A program made the translations under genes and the position numbers. Below are positions 1 to 7,912 of a stretch of DNA of 64,000 nucleotides, in pieces (within the stretch, counting starts at the first letter, position 1; every line of letters begins with the position of its first letter). Origin of the DNA: Bog-473 sp963791995 (GTDB lineage Bacteria; Actinomycetota; Acidimicrobiia; Acidimicrobiales; RAAP-2); contig CAWBUQ010000019.1 of the NCBI GenBank assembly GCA_963791995.1, positions 186,001 through 250,000 of the forward strand. Direction: 5' to 3'. The notes beneath the pieces were generated by a model. It did no database searches, was not told the origin of the DNA, and saw only the letters and a list, made by a program, of their open reading frames with translations.

Positions 1-2
1 CG

Positions 3-740
3 CTCCTCCCGCTGCGCGTCGTGCTCGAGCGCAACCGGGGCGGGTCGTTCCTGGCCTCCTTGCTCGTCGGCACGGCCATGCTCGGCACGTTCTTGTCGCT
101 GACGTACTACTTCCAGGGCACGCTGCACTACTCGGCCATGAAGAGCGGGTTCGCCTTCGTGCCGTTCTCGCTCGGGATCATCGCCGGCGCAACCTCGGCC
201 AGCCGCTTCCTGCCCCGCTTCGGTCCCCGCGCGGTGATGACCTTCGGATTGCTGATGGCGGCCGCCGGGCTAGGCCTCTTCACCACGCTCGACGTCAACT
301 CGTCGTACTTCGTGACGGTCCTGCCGGCCGAGGTCATCGTCAGCCTGGGCATGGGCATGTCGTTCGTGGCCATGTCCAGCACGGCGCTGCTCGGCGTGCA
401 CCCCGAGGACGCCGGCGTCGCCAGTGCGTTGGTGAACGCTACGCAGCAGACCGGCAGCTCCATGGGTGCCGCGCTGATCAACACCATCGCCACCACGGCC
501 ACTGCGTCGTACATCGCGGTGCACGGGACGTCGGCGGCCTCGCTCGCCGCCGGCTCCATCCACGGCTACACGACGGCCTTCGAGTTCAGCGCCATCGTGC
601 TCGCTGCCGCCGCTGCTGCGGCCTTCTTCCTGATCCGCCGGGCCCGCAGCACCACGGAGGGGGCCGGAGAGCTCATCAGCGCGGTCGACGCTGGGGGCGA
701 CGGCACCGAGCCCGAGCCTCTGTCGCTCGTCACGGTCTAA
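3..740 (+). CDS. DHA2-type MFS efflux transporter, C-terminal part
   Basis: The reading frame is open from base 3, so the gene begins upstream of the window and only about 245 C-terminal residues are present. Several hydrophobic helices alternate with short loops. The pattern around LPLRVVLERNRGGSF and then LTYYFQGTLHYSAMKSGFAF is typical of helices 8-10 of the EmrB/QacA (14-helix, proton-driven) drug efflux family. The segment ALVNATQQTGSSMGAALIN matches the conserved late-helix motif of DHA2 pumps. The last helix ends near residue 205 and is followed by a polar, acidic cytoplasmic tail. It converges on the hydrolase gene next door, with 25 bases between stop codons. Substrate is unknown. 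Family assignment is firm; function beyond multidrug-type export is inference. Confidence 0.9.
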   Translation, partial: LLPLRVVLERNRGGSFLASLLVGTAMLGTFLSLTYYFQGTLHYSAMKSGFAFVPFSLGIIAGATSASRFLPRFGPRAVMTFGLLMAAAGLGLFTTLDVNSSYFVTVLPAEVIVSLGMGMSFVAMSSTALLGVHPEDAGVASALVNATQQTGSSMGAALINTIATTATASYIAVHGTSAASLAAGSIHGYTTAFEFSAIVLAAAAAAAFFLIRRARSTTEGAGELISAVDAGGDGTEPEPLSLVTV

Positions 741-747
741 GGGCCCC

Positions 748-784
748 GGAGCCGTGCCGCCCGACTCAGCGGCGGTGCGGCTCC
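748..784. terminator. Candidate bidirectional hairpin terminator between convergent genes
   Basis: Bases 748-761 and 771-784 can form a 14-bp stem (two wobble pairs as read on the plus strand) around a nine-base loop. It lies just after the MFS stop and overlaps the stop of the opposing hydrolase. There is no T-tract, which is common for actinobacterial terminators. Confidence 0.4.
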
Positions 785-1677
785 GAGTGGTCCCAGTCGG
801 CCAGCAGCGTGCGCAGGGCCGTGAGCAACAACAAGGGCTGGTCCAGCATGGCGTGGTGGCCGGCCTCTGGTATCTCGATGACCGGCGTCACCCGCCCGAG
901 CTTCTCGTACATGAAGGCACCGATCTCGGGCGTGACCAGGCCGCACTCGGACCGCAAGAGCGCCAGCCGGCAGTCGACCTGTTCGAGGTAGGGCAACGCG
1001 ATGGACCGCACGCCCCCGCCGAATTGCTCGAAGATCCTGCGGTCGAACTTCCACTGCCACCCGCCGTCGACCGCCTTGAGCGAGTGACGGGCCACGAAGT
1101 CCATGACGTAGTCGAGATAGTGCTCCTGGGCGGGCACGGTGCGGAAGCGGTCGACCGCGTCCTTCACGCTCGGGTAGGTGCGGGGGCGGCCGAATGCTTC
1201 ACGAAGGTGGTAGGCACTGATCTCGGGATCGACTTCGGCCACCGGCGAGTCGCACACGATGACGCCGGCCAGGGCCGAGGAATGACGCGCCGCGGTGACC
1301 ATCGTCACGAACCCGCCCATGGAGTGCCCGATGAGCACCGGCAATCCGTCGATCCCCGCGCTGGCGGCCACCGCCATCACCTCGTCGGCCCACTGCTCGG
1401 GGGTGTAGCGCTCGCGGTGCCCGCTGTCCCCGTGGCCCGACAGGTCGATGGCCGCCACACGGAATTGCCCGGCGAAGGTCGCGGCGAGTGGCGTCCACCA
1501 ATGGGCGTGCGCGCCGCCGCCGTGGACGAAGACGAGGCCGCCACGGCCGCGTGCACCCCACGAGAGGTAATGGATGGCGCAGCCGTCGACGTCCACCGTG
1601 TCGCCACCGTGGGGAACCGACACGGCGCGGGAGAACCACGCCGGCGCGTCGGGAAGGATGGGTGCGCCCGCCATCAC
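766..1677 (-). CDS. Alpha/beta hydrolase
   Basis: This 303-residue protein has the alpha/beta hydrolase layout: oxyanion-hole HGGG at residues 52-55, nucleophile elbow GHSMGG with Ser near 119, and a C-terminal His in PEAGHHAML. It has no signal peptide and should be cytoplasmic. It is the last gene of a minus-strand cluster with two phytanoyl-CoA-dioxygenase-like enzymes, a crotonase, a P450 and a ferredoxin, only 13 bases after the ferredoxin stop. An esterase, lactonase or C-C hydrolase acting on the product of the oxidative steps is a reasonable inference. The sequence alone does not fix the substrate. The start is the first ATG of a double ATG. Confidence 0.9.
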   Translation of the reverse strand: MMAGAPILPDAPAWFSRAVSVPHGGDTVDVDGCAIHYLSWGARGRGGLVFVHGGGAHAHWWTPLAATFAGQFRVAAIDLSGHGDSGHRERYTPEQWADEVMAVAASAGIDGLPVLIGHSMGGFVTMVTAARHSSALAGVIVCDSPVAEVDPEISAYHLREAFGRPRTYPSVKDAVDRFRTVPAQEHYLDYVMDFVARHSLKAVDGGWQWKFDRRIFEQFGGGVRSIALPYLEQVDCRLALLRSECGLVTPEIGAFMYEKLGRVTPVIEIPEAGHHAMLDQPLLLLTALRTLLADWDHSEPHRR

Positions 1678-1690
1678 CGGCCCCGCCGGG

Positions 1691-1885
1691 CTATTCGCTG
1701 ATGATCTCGATGGCGTACTCGGGACAGTTGGCCACAGCCAGCCGCGCCTTCTCTTCGAGCTCCGGCGGCACCTCGTCGAGGATCACCGACGCCTGCCCGT
1801 AGTCGTCGACGTCGAAGATCTCGGGAGCGAGGCCGTAACAGCGAGCGTGGCCCTGGCACTTGTCGGGGTCGACGCGGATCTTCAT
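1691..1885 (-). CDS. 3Fe-4S ferredoxin, P450 redox partner
   Basis: The 64-residue protein begins MKIRVDPDKC and has cysteines at 10, 16 and 54, the last in a CP pair. This is the three-cysteine pattern (C-x5-C-xn-CP) of the small 3Fe-4S ferredoxins that feed electrons to bacterial class I P450s. It is acidic, as expected for such partners. The start ATG shares its A with the stop codon of the P450 gene upstream (TGATG), so the two are translationally coupled and almost certainly form a redox pair. No ferredoxin reductase gene lies in the cluster, so that partner must be encoded elsewhere. Confidence 0.93.
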   Translation of the reverse strand: MKIRVDPDKCQGHARCYGLAPEIFDVDDYGQASVILDEVPPELEEKARLAVANCPEYAIEIISE

Positions 1886-3096
1886 CAGAACACCACCGGA
1901 AGGACTCGGGGGCCGCGGACCTGTCCGCCGGCCCAGCTGATCTCCTTGCCCTCGGCAAGGGAGAACTCGGGAATTCGGGTGAGCCACTCTTCCAGCGCCA
2001 CCTGGAGCTCCATGCGAGCCAGATTGGAGCCGGCACAGCGATGGATGCCCGAGCCGAACGCGACGTGCCGGTTGTGGGTGCGGTCGAGTTGCACGACCTC
2101 GGGGTGCTCGAATGCCTCGGGGTCTCGGTTGGCCGCCGGGAAGTTCATCAGGACCTTGTCCCCGGCCTTCATCGGGCAGCCCGCGTACTCAATGTCCTCG
2201 GTGACCTCGCGCGCCATGGTGACCGGGGCATAGGCCCGCAACAGTTCCTCGACCGCGGTCGGCATCAACCCGGGGTCGGCCACCAGGCGGCGGCGGTCCT
2301 CGGCGTGGGTGGCCAGGTGCCACAGCGACGAGCCGATGGCGCTCCAGGTGGTGTCCACCCCGGCGATGAGGACGAGCGCGGCCATCCCGAGGATGATCCC
2401 GTCGTCGACGGGGGCGCCGTCCACCTCGGTGGCGAGCAGCTCGCTGAGCAGGTCGTCGCCGGGGTCGGCCCGGCGCTCCTCGAGGTGGGCGAGGAAGAAG
2501 TTGAGCAGTCCTTCGGCGCCGCGTTGGCGCCGCTCGGCGTCGTCGGCGAACTCGAGGACGTCGCGCACCCAGCCGGTGAAGGTGTCCGACAGGTCGGCCG
2601 GTACGCCGAGGATGCGGGCGATCACCCGGACCGGGATCTGCTGGGCGTAGTCGGTGGCGGCGTCGGCCCGACCCTCGGCGGCGAAGCCGTCGAGCAGTCC
2701 ACGGCACAGGTCGCGGGTCATCGGGACGTAGCTGTCGACCCGTGTGTGCGAGAACCAGGGCAGGAGCAGCCGGCGGGTCCACGTGTGCAGGGGCGGATCG
2801 GCGGAGATGGGCGGGAGGCCGTACTCGAGGTTGGGCCCGTCGAAGTCGGGCGGATCCTCGTCCTCGTCACCGGGGATGACGGCCACCTTGAGCGAGCTGA
2901 AATGCGCGATGTCGTGCGCGATGGCGGTGATGTCCTCGTAGCGCAGGGGCATCCAGCTGCTCTTGCGCCGATCGGTGTGGGCGATCGGGCAGGTCTGGCG
3001 CAACTCGTCCCAGATGCTGAAGGGGTCGGTCAGGTACTGCGGGTCCATGACGTCGAAGTCGGTCGCCCAGTCCCGCACTGGCGCAGTGTGTGTCAT
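1885..3096 (-). CDS. Cytochrome P450 (first of three)
   Basis: The intact 403-residue P450 carries the I-helix motif AGVDTT, the K-helix ExxR in EELLR, and the heme-binding loop FGSGIHRCAG with the thiolate Cys in CAG. Length and lack of a membrane anchor match soluble bacterial P450s. The heme b centre would hydroxylate a hydrophobic substrate using O2 and electrons from the coupled ferredoxin. A purine-rich ribosome site (GGAAGGGGG) lies just upstream of the ATG. The surrounding 2-oxoglutarate-oxygenase-like and crotonase genes suggest oxidation of a carboxylic acid, isoprenoid or fatty-acyl derivative. The specific subfamily cannot be named from motifs alone. Confidence 0.95.
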   Translation of the reverse strand: MTHTAPVRDWATDFDVMDPQYLTDPFSIWDELRQTCPIAHTDRRKSSWMPLRYEDITAIAHDIAHFSSLKVAVIPGDEDEDPPDFDGPNLEYGLPPISADPPLHTWTRRLLLPWFSHTRVDSYVPMTRDLCRGLLDGFAAEGRADAATDYAQQIPVRVIARILGVPADLSDTFTGWVRDVLEFADDAERRQRGAEGLLNFFLAHLEERRADPGDDLLSELLATEVDGAPVDDGIILGMAALVLIAGVDTTWSAIGSSLWHLATHAEDRRRLVADPGLMPTAVEELLRAYAPVTMAREVTEDIEYAGCPMKAGDKVLMNFPAANRDPEAFEHPEVVQLDRTHNRHVAFGSGIHRCAGSNLARMELQVALEEWLTRIPEFSLAEGKEISWAGGQVRGPRVLPVVF

Positions 3097-3452
3097 GGAA
3101 GCCCCCTTCCGGTCGAGTCGGCGAACCGAGGTTCACCCTAGTGCGTCCGATCAGGGTCCCTTCGGCGCCGATGCGGACTCTGCGGGGGGACCCAGCGCCG
3201 CCGCAGCCCGTCCACACGGCCGCGGCGCACTGTGACGTGCAGCACAGAACACCAGCGACAGCAGCACGACTCGGAGGAGGCAGCACATGACGAACAACGA
3301 GCAGCGAAGCCACGGCGCGGCGAGCCGCCTGCCCACACCACGGTGCGGCGCACGCTGGCGCTGGGCCCGGCACCACAGGGCCGGCGGCGCCACCGAGGCC
3401 CTGGCCGCTGTCCGCGCGCTCGGGGTGGGGCGGCGGGGCGCCACGCCAGGAC
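3097..3452. other. 356-base gap between P450 start and PhyH stop
   Basis: No conserved protein is recognisable on either strand. The part next to 3097 must hold the promoter and ribosome site of the P450-ferredoxin-hydrolase genes. The only coding candidate is a weak 58-residue plus-strand ORF listed separately. Confidence 0.5.
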
Positions 3453-3463
3453 CTAGTGGCTGA
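3287..3463 (+). CDS. Possible small ORF, 58 residues, unknown
   Basis: An ATG at 3287 follows a strong Shine-Dalgarno-like GGAGGAGG at the right distance. The product starts MTNNEQRSHGAASR and is Arg/Gly/Ala-rich. It resembles no family I know and overlaps the 3' end of the opposing PhyH gene by 11 bases. The composition is what random high-GC sequence gives, so the ribosome site is the only positive evidence. Confidence 0.2.
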   Translation: MTNNEQRSHGAASRLPTPRCGARWRWARHHRAGGATEALAAVRALGVGRRGATPGPSG

Positions 3464-4286
3464 CGCGTTCCCCGCCGCGCAGCACCTCGTACTGGCGTCC
3501 CTCGGCGTCGGCGGGCACACGCACGGTGGGCCCGCCCGGCTGGGCGCGGATCACCTCGGCACCGCTCGGTGCGAACTGCACGATGTAGGCCTTGCGCACG
3601 GCGTCGGTGCTGTTGGGACCCGTCGAATGCGGCGTCAGCGACGAGAAGACGACGATGCTGCCGGCCCGGGCCGGCACCGCGATCGCCTCGACCGGATCGC
3701 GCAGGCACACGAAGCCGATGTCGGAGTACTCGTGGGTCAAGGTGCCCGTGCGGTGGAGGCCGGGCACCACCCACGGACAGCCATTGTCCTCGCTGGCGTC
3801 GGTCAGGGCGACCCAACAGGTGAGGTACTGCTGGGGTTCGACGAAGGCGTAGCCGTTGTCCTGGTGCCAGGGGAAGGGCGACTCGGTCCCGGGCTTCTTG
3901 TAGACGGCCTGGTCCCAGTAGAGGCGGACGTCGGGCCCGATGAGATCGGAACACAGGTCGGCGAAGAGCGTCGACGACGTGAAGGTGCGCGCCAACTCGG
4001 ACTGCAGCACCAGGTGGGTGGTGAAGGTGATCTCGTCGGCTCGCGCGATGAAGAAGCGGCCGCCCTCCATGGCGCGCAGCGCCTCTTCTTGGTGCGCTTC
4101 GAACGGGTCGATGGCCTCGGTCAACGCCGCCACCTCGGCCGCGCCCAGCGCGTCCTCCAGGACGAAGAACCCGCGCTCGTCATACTGGCGCGCCTGCTCG
4201 CCGGTGACGACGCGGAACGGACCGTGATGATCCGTCCAGGTGAAGTCGGTGTTCAACTCGTGCCTGCCCGGCGCACGCACGCTCAT
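3453..4286 (-). CDS. Phytanoyl-CoA dioxygenase (PhyH) family protein
   Basis: The 277-residue protein has the Fe(II)/2-oxoglutarate oxygenase facial triad: His and Asp in PWHQDNGY and the distal His in LTPHSTG. Arg in DAVRKAY is the likely 2-oxoglutarate anchor. PhyH enzymes hydroxylate acyl-CoAs or small natural products next to a carboxyl or other activated position. The start ATG overlaps the stop of the upstream crotonase gene by four bases (ATGA), which rules out a longer in-frame extension and indicates coupled translation. A second PhyH gene sits at the head of the same cluster. The pair shares fold and triad, but the sequences are clearly different, so they probably act on successive intermediates. 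Confidence 0.92.
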   Translation of the reverse strand: MSVRAPGRHELNTDFTWTDHHGPFRVVTGEQARQYDERGFFVLEDALGAAEVAALTEAIDPFEAHQEEALRAMEGGRFFIARADEITFTTHLVLQSELARTFTSSTLFADLCSDLIGPDVRLYWDQAVYKKPGTESPFPWHQDNGYAFVEPQQYLTCWVALTDASEDNGCPWVVPGLHRTGTLTHEYSDIGFVCLRDPVEAIAVPARAGSIVVFSSLTPHSTGPNSTDAVRKAYIVQFAPSGAEVIRAQPGGPTVRVPADAEGRQYEVLRGGERVSH

Positions 4287-5038
4287 TCGCCTTGGAACCG
4301 GGCGGTACGGCGCGCCGCGGCGGCACGTATTCCCTCGCGGAAGTCCGCTGTCGCAGCCAGGCGCAGTTGCTCGGCGTACTCGTGCTCCATGGCCAGCTCG
4401 GCCTGCTCCACCAGACCGCGGCGCAATGTGGCCCGGATGGCGCGCACCGCCAGCGGCCCCGAGGCGGCCAGCTCTCCGGCGTAGTCGAGCGCGTCGGCCA
4501 GCAGTTCGTCGGGCTCGCTGAGCCGGTCGCACAGACCGAGCGCCTTGGCCTCCTCGCCTCCGACGCGCCGACCGGTGAGCAGCAGGTCGGCCGCGGCCTG
4601 CCGGCCGACCGTGGCCGGCAGGGTGACCGTCAGTGCGAAGCCGTGGTGGAATCCGAGCCGGGCGAAATTCGCGCTGAATCGGCTGGACGCGCTGGCGACT
4701 CGGAAGTCGGCCGACAGGGCCAATCCGAACCCGCCACCGATCGCCGCGCCCTGCACGGCGGCCACGACGGGCAACGGCGCCGCGAACAGCCGGAGCGCGG
4801 CCCGGTAGAGCGCCGCGATGTCCTGGTTGGGATTGGACGAGAAGTCGAGGCCGGCGCAGAAGTGCTTCCCCTCGGCGGCGAGGACGATCGACCTGCACCA
4901 GCCGGAGGCGTCGAGCTCGTCGTACGCGGCTCCCACGGAGTCGATCAGCGCAGTGTCGAAGTAATTGTCGGGCGGGCGGCGCAGGGTGACGACACCGACG
5001 TGCTCGTCATGGCGTTGCACCGAGACGTCGCCGCTCAC
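4283..5038 (-). CDS. Crotonase-fold enoyl-CoA hydratase/isomerase family protein
   Basis: The 251-residue crotonase has the oxyanion-hole segments KHFCAGLDF and GAAIGGGFGLAL. The two glutamates that catalyse hydration in classical enoyl-CoA hydratases are absent: the first position is Gly in GGGFGLA and the second is Phe in SANFARLG. A plain hydratase reaction is therefore unlikely, while isomerase, hydrolase, decarboxylase or lyase chemistry on a CoA thioester remains possible. Both ends overlap neighbours by four bases (ATGA with GNAT upstream and with PhyH downstream), so it is embedded in a tightly coupled operon. No CoA ligase is present in this cluster. Confidence 0.9.
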   Translation of the reverse strand: MSGDVSVQRHDEHVGVVTLRRPPDNYFDTALIDSVGAAYDELDASGWCRSIVLAAEGKHFCAGLDFSSNPNQDIAALYRAALRLFAAPLPVVAAVQGAAIGGGFGLALSADFRVASASSRFSANFARLGFHHGFALTVTLPATVGRQAAADLLLTGRRVGGEEAKALGLCDRLSEPDELLADALDYAGELAASGPLAVRAIRATLRRGLVEQAELAMEHEYAEQLRLAATADFREGIRAAAARRTARFQGE

Positions 5039-5556
5039 GCGTGCCTCACCGAAGCACCGTCGCCGACGTCGATGTCCTCGAGGCTGCGCCAGTAGATGAT
5101 GGCGTCCTCGTCATCGACGGCTCGAGGAATCCGTCCCACCTCTTCGAAACCGAGCTTGACGTACATGGCTCGTGCTGCGTTGGACTCGAAGACCAGGTTG
5201 TACTGCATGGCGTCGAAGCCAAGCCGACGCGCCGCGTGGAGCGAGTGCTCGACGAGGGTCCGGCCCACGCCCGTGCTGCGATACGGGCCGAGCACGAAGT
5301 AGCCGGCGTTGGCGATGTGGGCGGCCCGGCCCACGTAGTTGGGCTTGATGTAATAGGCGCCGATCAGGTACCCACCGAAGCGGGCCACCGAGACCGCGGA
5401 GGAGTGGGCGATCCAGTAGTCGTCGAAGTCCTCGCGTGTGACGGGATGAAGCTGCGGGAATCCCTCGCCCGCGCCCACAATCCGGCTGAACGCGGCGAAC
5501 AGTTCGTCGTAGTCGTCCGCCTTGGCTTCTTGGATCTCGACTGGCACGCCACCCAC
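5035..5556 (-). CDS. GNAT family N-acetyltransferase
   Basis: About 173 residues with a GNAT core: the strand FVLGPYRSTGVGRTLVEHSL contains the R/Q-x-x-G-x-G/A acetyl-CoA pyrophosphate loop (here RSTGVG). It is followed by the typical NLVFESNAARAMYVKLGFEEVGR segment near the C terminus. No ATG suits the start. I chose the GTG at 5556 because a GGGAGG lies about 10 bases upstream, and the in-frame GTG at 5547 is an alternative. The protein would acetylate an amine or act as a self-resistance or tailoring enzyme. It is the second gene of the cluster and overlaps the crotonase start by four bases. Confidence 0.85.
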   Translation of the reverse strand: MGGVPVEIQEAKADDYDELFAAFSRIVGAGEGFPQLHPVTREDFDDYWIAHSSAVSVARFGGYLIGAYYIKPNYVGRAAHIANAGYFVLGPYRSTGVGRTLVEHSLHAARRLGFDAMQYNLVFESNAARAMYVKLGFEEVGRIPRAVDDEDAIIYWRSLEDIDVGDGASVRHA

Positions 5557-5704
5557 GGTAGTTGTGCCTCCCTGTGAATCGAATGATCGCACCGGGGATG
5601 CAACGCGAGCATCACGCGACGGTGCACGTGACGGAGCACCCGTCGGCCGCAGCATGGAGGACGGAATCGACCGCAGGGCCCGCCCGACCGCCCGATCGGG
5701 GCTG

Positions 5705-6535
5705 CTACGCGCTGACCCCGAAGCCGGTGGAGCCGAGACCCGGGCGAACCGCTTCGATCGGATCGCGCAGGTCGTCGATGTAGCCGAGGGCATAGGCGCC
5801 GCGGTCGTAACCCATGAGCCGGAGCAGCTCGGTGGGCAACGTCGTCGCCACCTCGCGGGGCACCGAGAGGTACTGGTTCTCCTCCTGCCGGAGCCAGGCC
5901 ACGTTGTAGGTGATGTTGAGGCCGATCCGGGTGGCGTCGGAGCGGTTCGCCCCGCCTCCGTGGTAGACGCTGCCCGAGTAGAAGAGCACCGAGCCGCGCG
6001 CCATCTCGGCCGCGTCGGAGTCGTCCGGCCCGTACGCGGTGCCGTCCGGCTGGCTGTTGCTCCCCACCACCACCCGCGTGGCCCCGTTCTCCTCCGTGAA
6101 GTCGGTCAGGGCCCAAATCGTGTTGCACTGGACCTCGTAGCCCTGCGGGAAGGGAAAGAAATCGAACGCCCACTGGTCGCGGTGGATCGGCTGTGGCGTC
6201 TCGCCCGGGCCGATGGCGATGGCCTGTGTCAGGTGCAGCTGGATGTTCGTGGCGTGCCCGAGGAAGAGGCGCGCCGTCCCCAGCGCGAGCGGGTGCATCA
6301 CGAGGTCGCGGCACGCGGGCGACCGTGCGATGAGCGAGCCTGTTCTTCTCGTCGTCGTCCCGCTGAAGTCGTCGGGCCCGGTGGGCGTGGCGTTGAGGTA
6401 GGGACGCAACTCGGTCTCAATGCGATCGAGCTGGGCCGCGTCGGCCACGCCGTCGACGATGACCGCGCCGTCCCGACCGACGATCGCCGCCACCTCCTCG
6501 GGGGGAATGTCGGCTGCCAAATGCGTGATGGCCAC
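5705..6535 (-). CDS. Phytanoyl-CoA dioxygenase (PhyH) family protein, second copy
   Basis: A 276-residue Fe(II)/2-oxoglutarate oxygenase with His and Asp in PIHRDQW, distal His in SVYHGGGANRS and Arg in DATRIGLN. It is the first gene of the minus-strand cluster and is separated by about 150 bases from the GNAT gene, so an extra promoter may lie between them. The C-terminal segment with RLMGYDRGAYALGYIDD is typical of bacterial PhyH proteins linked to small-molecule metabolism rather than the peroxisomal enzyme. Substrate unknown. Confidence 0.9.
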   Translation of the reverse strand: MAITHLAADIPPEEVAAIVGRDGAVIVDGVADAAQLDRIETELRPYLNATPTGPDDFSGTTTRRTGSLIARSPACRDLVMHPLALGTARLFLGHATNIQLHLTQAIAIGPGETPQPIHRDQWAFDFFPFPQGYEVQCNTIWALTDFTEENGATRVVVGSNSQPDGTAYGPDDSDAAEMARGSVLFYSGSVYHGGGANRSDATRIGLNITYNVAWLRQEENQYLSVPREVATTLPTELLRLMGYDRGAYALGYIDDLRDPIEAVRPGLGSTGFGVSA

Positions 6536-6582
6536 GCCCCATCCTCCACAAGCCCGCCCTCGGGAGGCAACTCAGGCGCGCC

Positions 6583-6942
6583 TCAGGCCCCGGCCGCTTC
6601 GTCCTCGTCGTCGTCGTCTTCCTCGTCGCCAGTGTCGTCGTCGATGTCGATGTCGGCCAGGTCGAGCACGAGCCCGAGGTCGGCCAGCTTGCGCACGGTC
6701 CGGCGCACGTCCCCGGCGATCACCGTGGCATCCTCGCCGTGGGCCTCGGCCAAGGTCTGCACCATGTCGTCCACCGTCGTCTCGCCGTCACAGAGCTCCC
6801 AGACCGCCGCCGCGCTGGTGTTGAGGAGGATGAGGAGCTGGCCGACGTCGTCGTAGAGGGCGACGTTGTCGTCCAGCTCGACGGCCGACGCACCGTCACG
6901 TCGCCGGGGCCGGATCTCCCCGGCCGGCCAGTCAGCGGGCAT
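6583..6942 (-). CDS. PqqD-like protein with acidic tail
   Basis: Residues about 15-95 of this 119-residue protein follow the PqqD/RiPP-recognition-element pattern: a strand pair in ELDDNVALYDDVGQLLIL, then the NTSAAAVWELCDG helix turn, and the TVDDMVQTLAE and DVRRTVRKLADLGLV helices. The last 25 residues are almost entirely Asp, Glu and Ala. PqqD domains bind leader peptides or act as peptide chaperones. In the HPr-rel-A type arrangement they sit with an HprK-like kinase and a nucleotidyltransferase, exactly the neighbours here. The start ATG lies inside the 3' end of the kinase gene (overlap about 11 bases), so translation is coupled. Confidence 0.82.
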   Translation of the reverse strand: MPADWPAGEIRPRRRDGASAVELDDNVALYDDVGQLLILLNTSAAAVWELCDGETTVDDMVQTLAEAHGEDATVIAGDVRRTVRKLADLGLVLDLADIDIDDDTGDEEDDDDEDEAAGA

Positions 6943-7910
6943 GCCCGCACATCTCGAGAAGGGGCGCGCCCAGGGCATCATTTCGACCCTGCGCCGCGGA
7001 CCCGAGCGCCTCGAGCAACGACACCACCAGGCGGCAGGCGACGTCGAGGTCCGACATCGTGAGCGCCACGCAGGTGCACCGCGCCGCCAGGGCGCCCAGA
7101 GCGGCCGTCCCGGCCGCACCGTGTGGCACGAGGTTCACCGCGTTGAGGGCCAGGGAGAAGAACGCTTCGGTGTCCGACAATGTGCTGAGCGCCGTCTCGG
7201 CGCCCGCGTCGTAACGCGGCACCACCACCACGGTGGGCATGCACGCACGACCGAGACCCAGTGCGCTGCCCTCTCCCACCGGCACCTGCCACTCCAGCGC
7301 ATCGACGCCGCCTGCCGTGCTCAGGCGCCAGATCGGCCAGGACACCGAAACTGCCGGCCTTCACCGTGACGGGCTTGGCGTAGGGCAGCAGGAACCCGCT
7401 CGCCAGGTCGACCGCGACCAGCTCGTCGCTGAGATAGCCGAGCCCGCCACGCGCCAGGGCGGCGGTGAGGGTCGACTTGCCCGATCCCGACGGGCCCGGA
7501 AGAAGCACACCGGCCCCGTGTGCCTCCAGCGCGCCGGCGTGGAAGAGCAGATGCTCGCCGCTCGACTCCGCCGCGGAACGGTTCACGTCCCAGACCACCC
7601 AGCCCAGGGCGTCGCCCGGCCGCTGGGCCGACGCGAGCAGCTCGTCGTCACGCCAGACGTCGACGGCACCGCTCGACGTCGCCCCCGGAGACGAGCACAG
7701 CGAGTACCAATGGCACGCGTGTCCGGGAGATGGAGGCACGACGGGGACCCGAGGGTGTGCGGGTCCACTCCCGGACACCGGCTCTCGGAGGCCGGCCAGC
7801 ATCGCGTCGGCCCGGCGCCCCAATGCCTCGTCGTCGCATCGCACCGCGAACCGATACGACAGGGCCCGCAGGCGAGATGTGTGGTGTGCCCACACGGCCC
7901 CGTCGCCCAC
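6932..7910 (-). CDS. HprK-like serine kinase / phosphorylase-fold protein (one frame break)
   Basis: The protein (about 325 residues after repair) has a Walker A loop GPSGSGKST preceded by FHAGALEAHGAGVLLPG and followed by LGYLSDELVAVD. This is the P-loop layout of HprK-related kinases, where a short beta-strand carries the nucleotide loop. Near 7312 the frame changes: one frame ends FGVLADLAPEHG and the other continues GVDALEWQVPVGEGS to the stop at 6932. I treat this as a one-base error. The start is probably the GTG at 7910, two bases after the stop of the upstream surface-protein gene. Such kinases in PqqD neighbourhoods are presumed to phosphorylate a partner protein or a small molecule; the substrate is not known. 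Confidence 0.75.
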
Positions 7911-7912
7911 GG

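Noticed and set aside
2041..3141. 366-residue plus-strand ORF opposite the first P450
   Set aside because: Composition is Gly/Val/Asp/Arg repeats without any motif; it is the antisense shadow of a well-supported P450.
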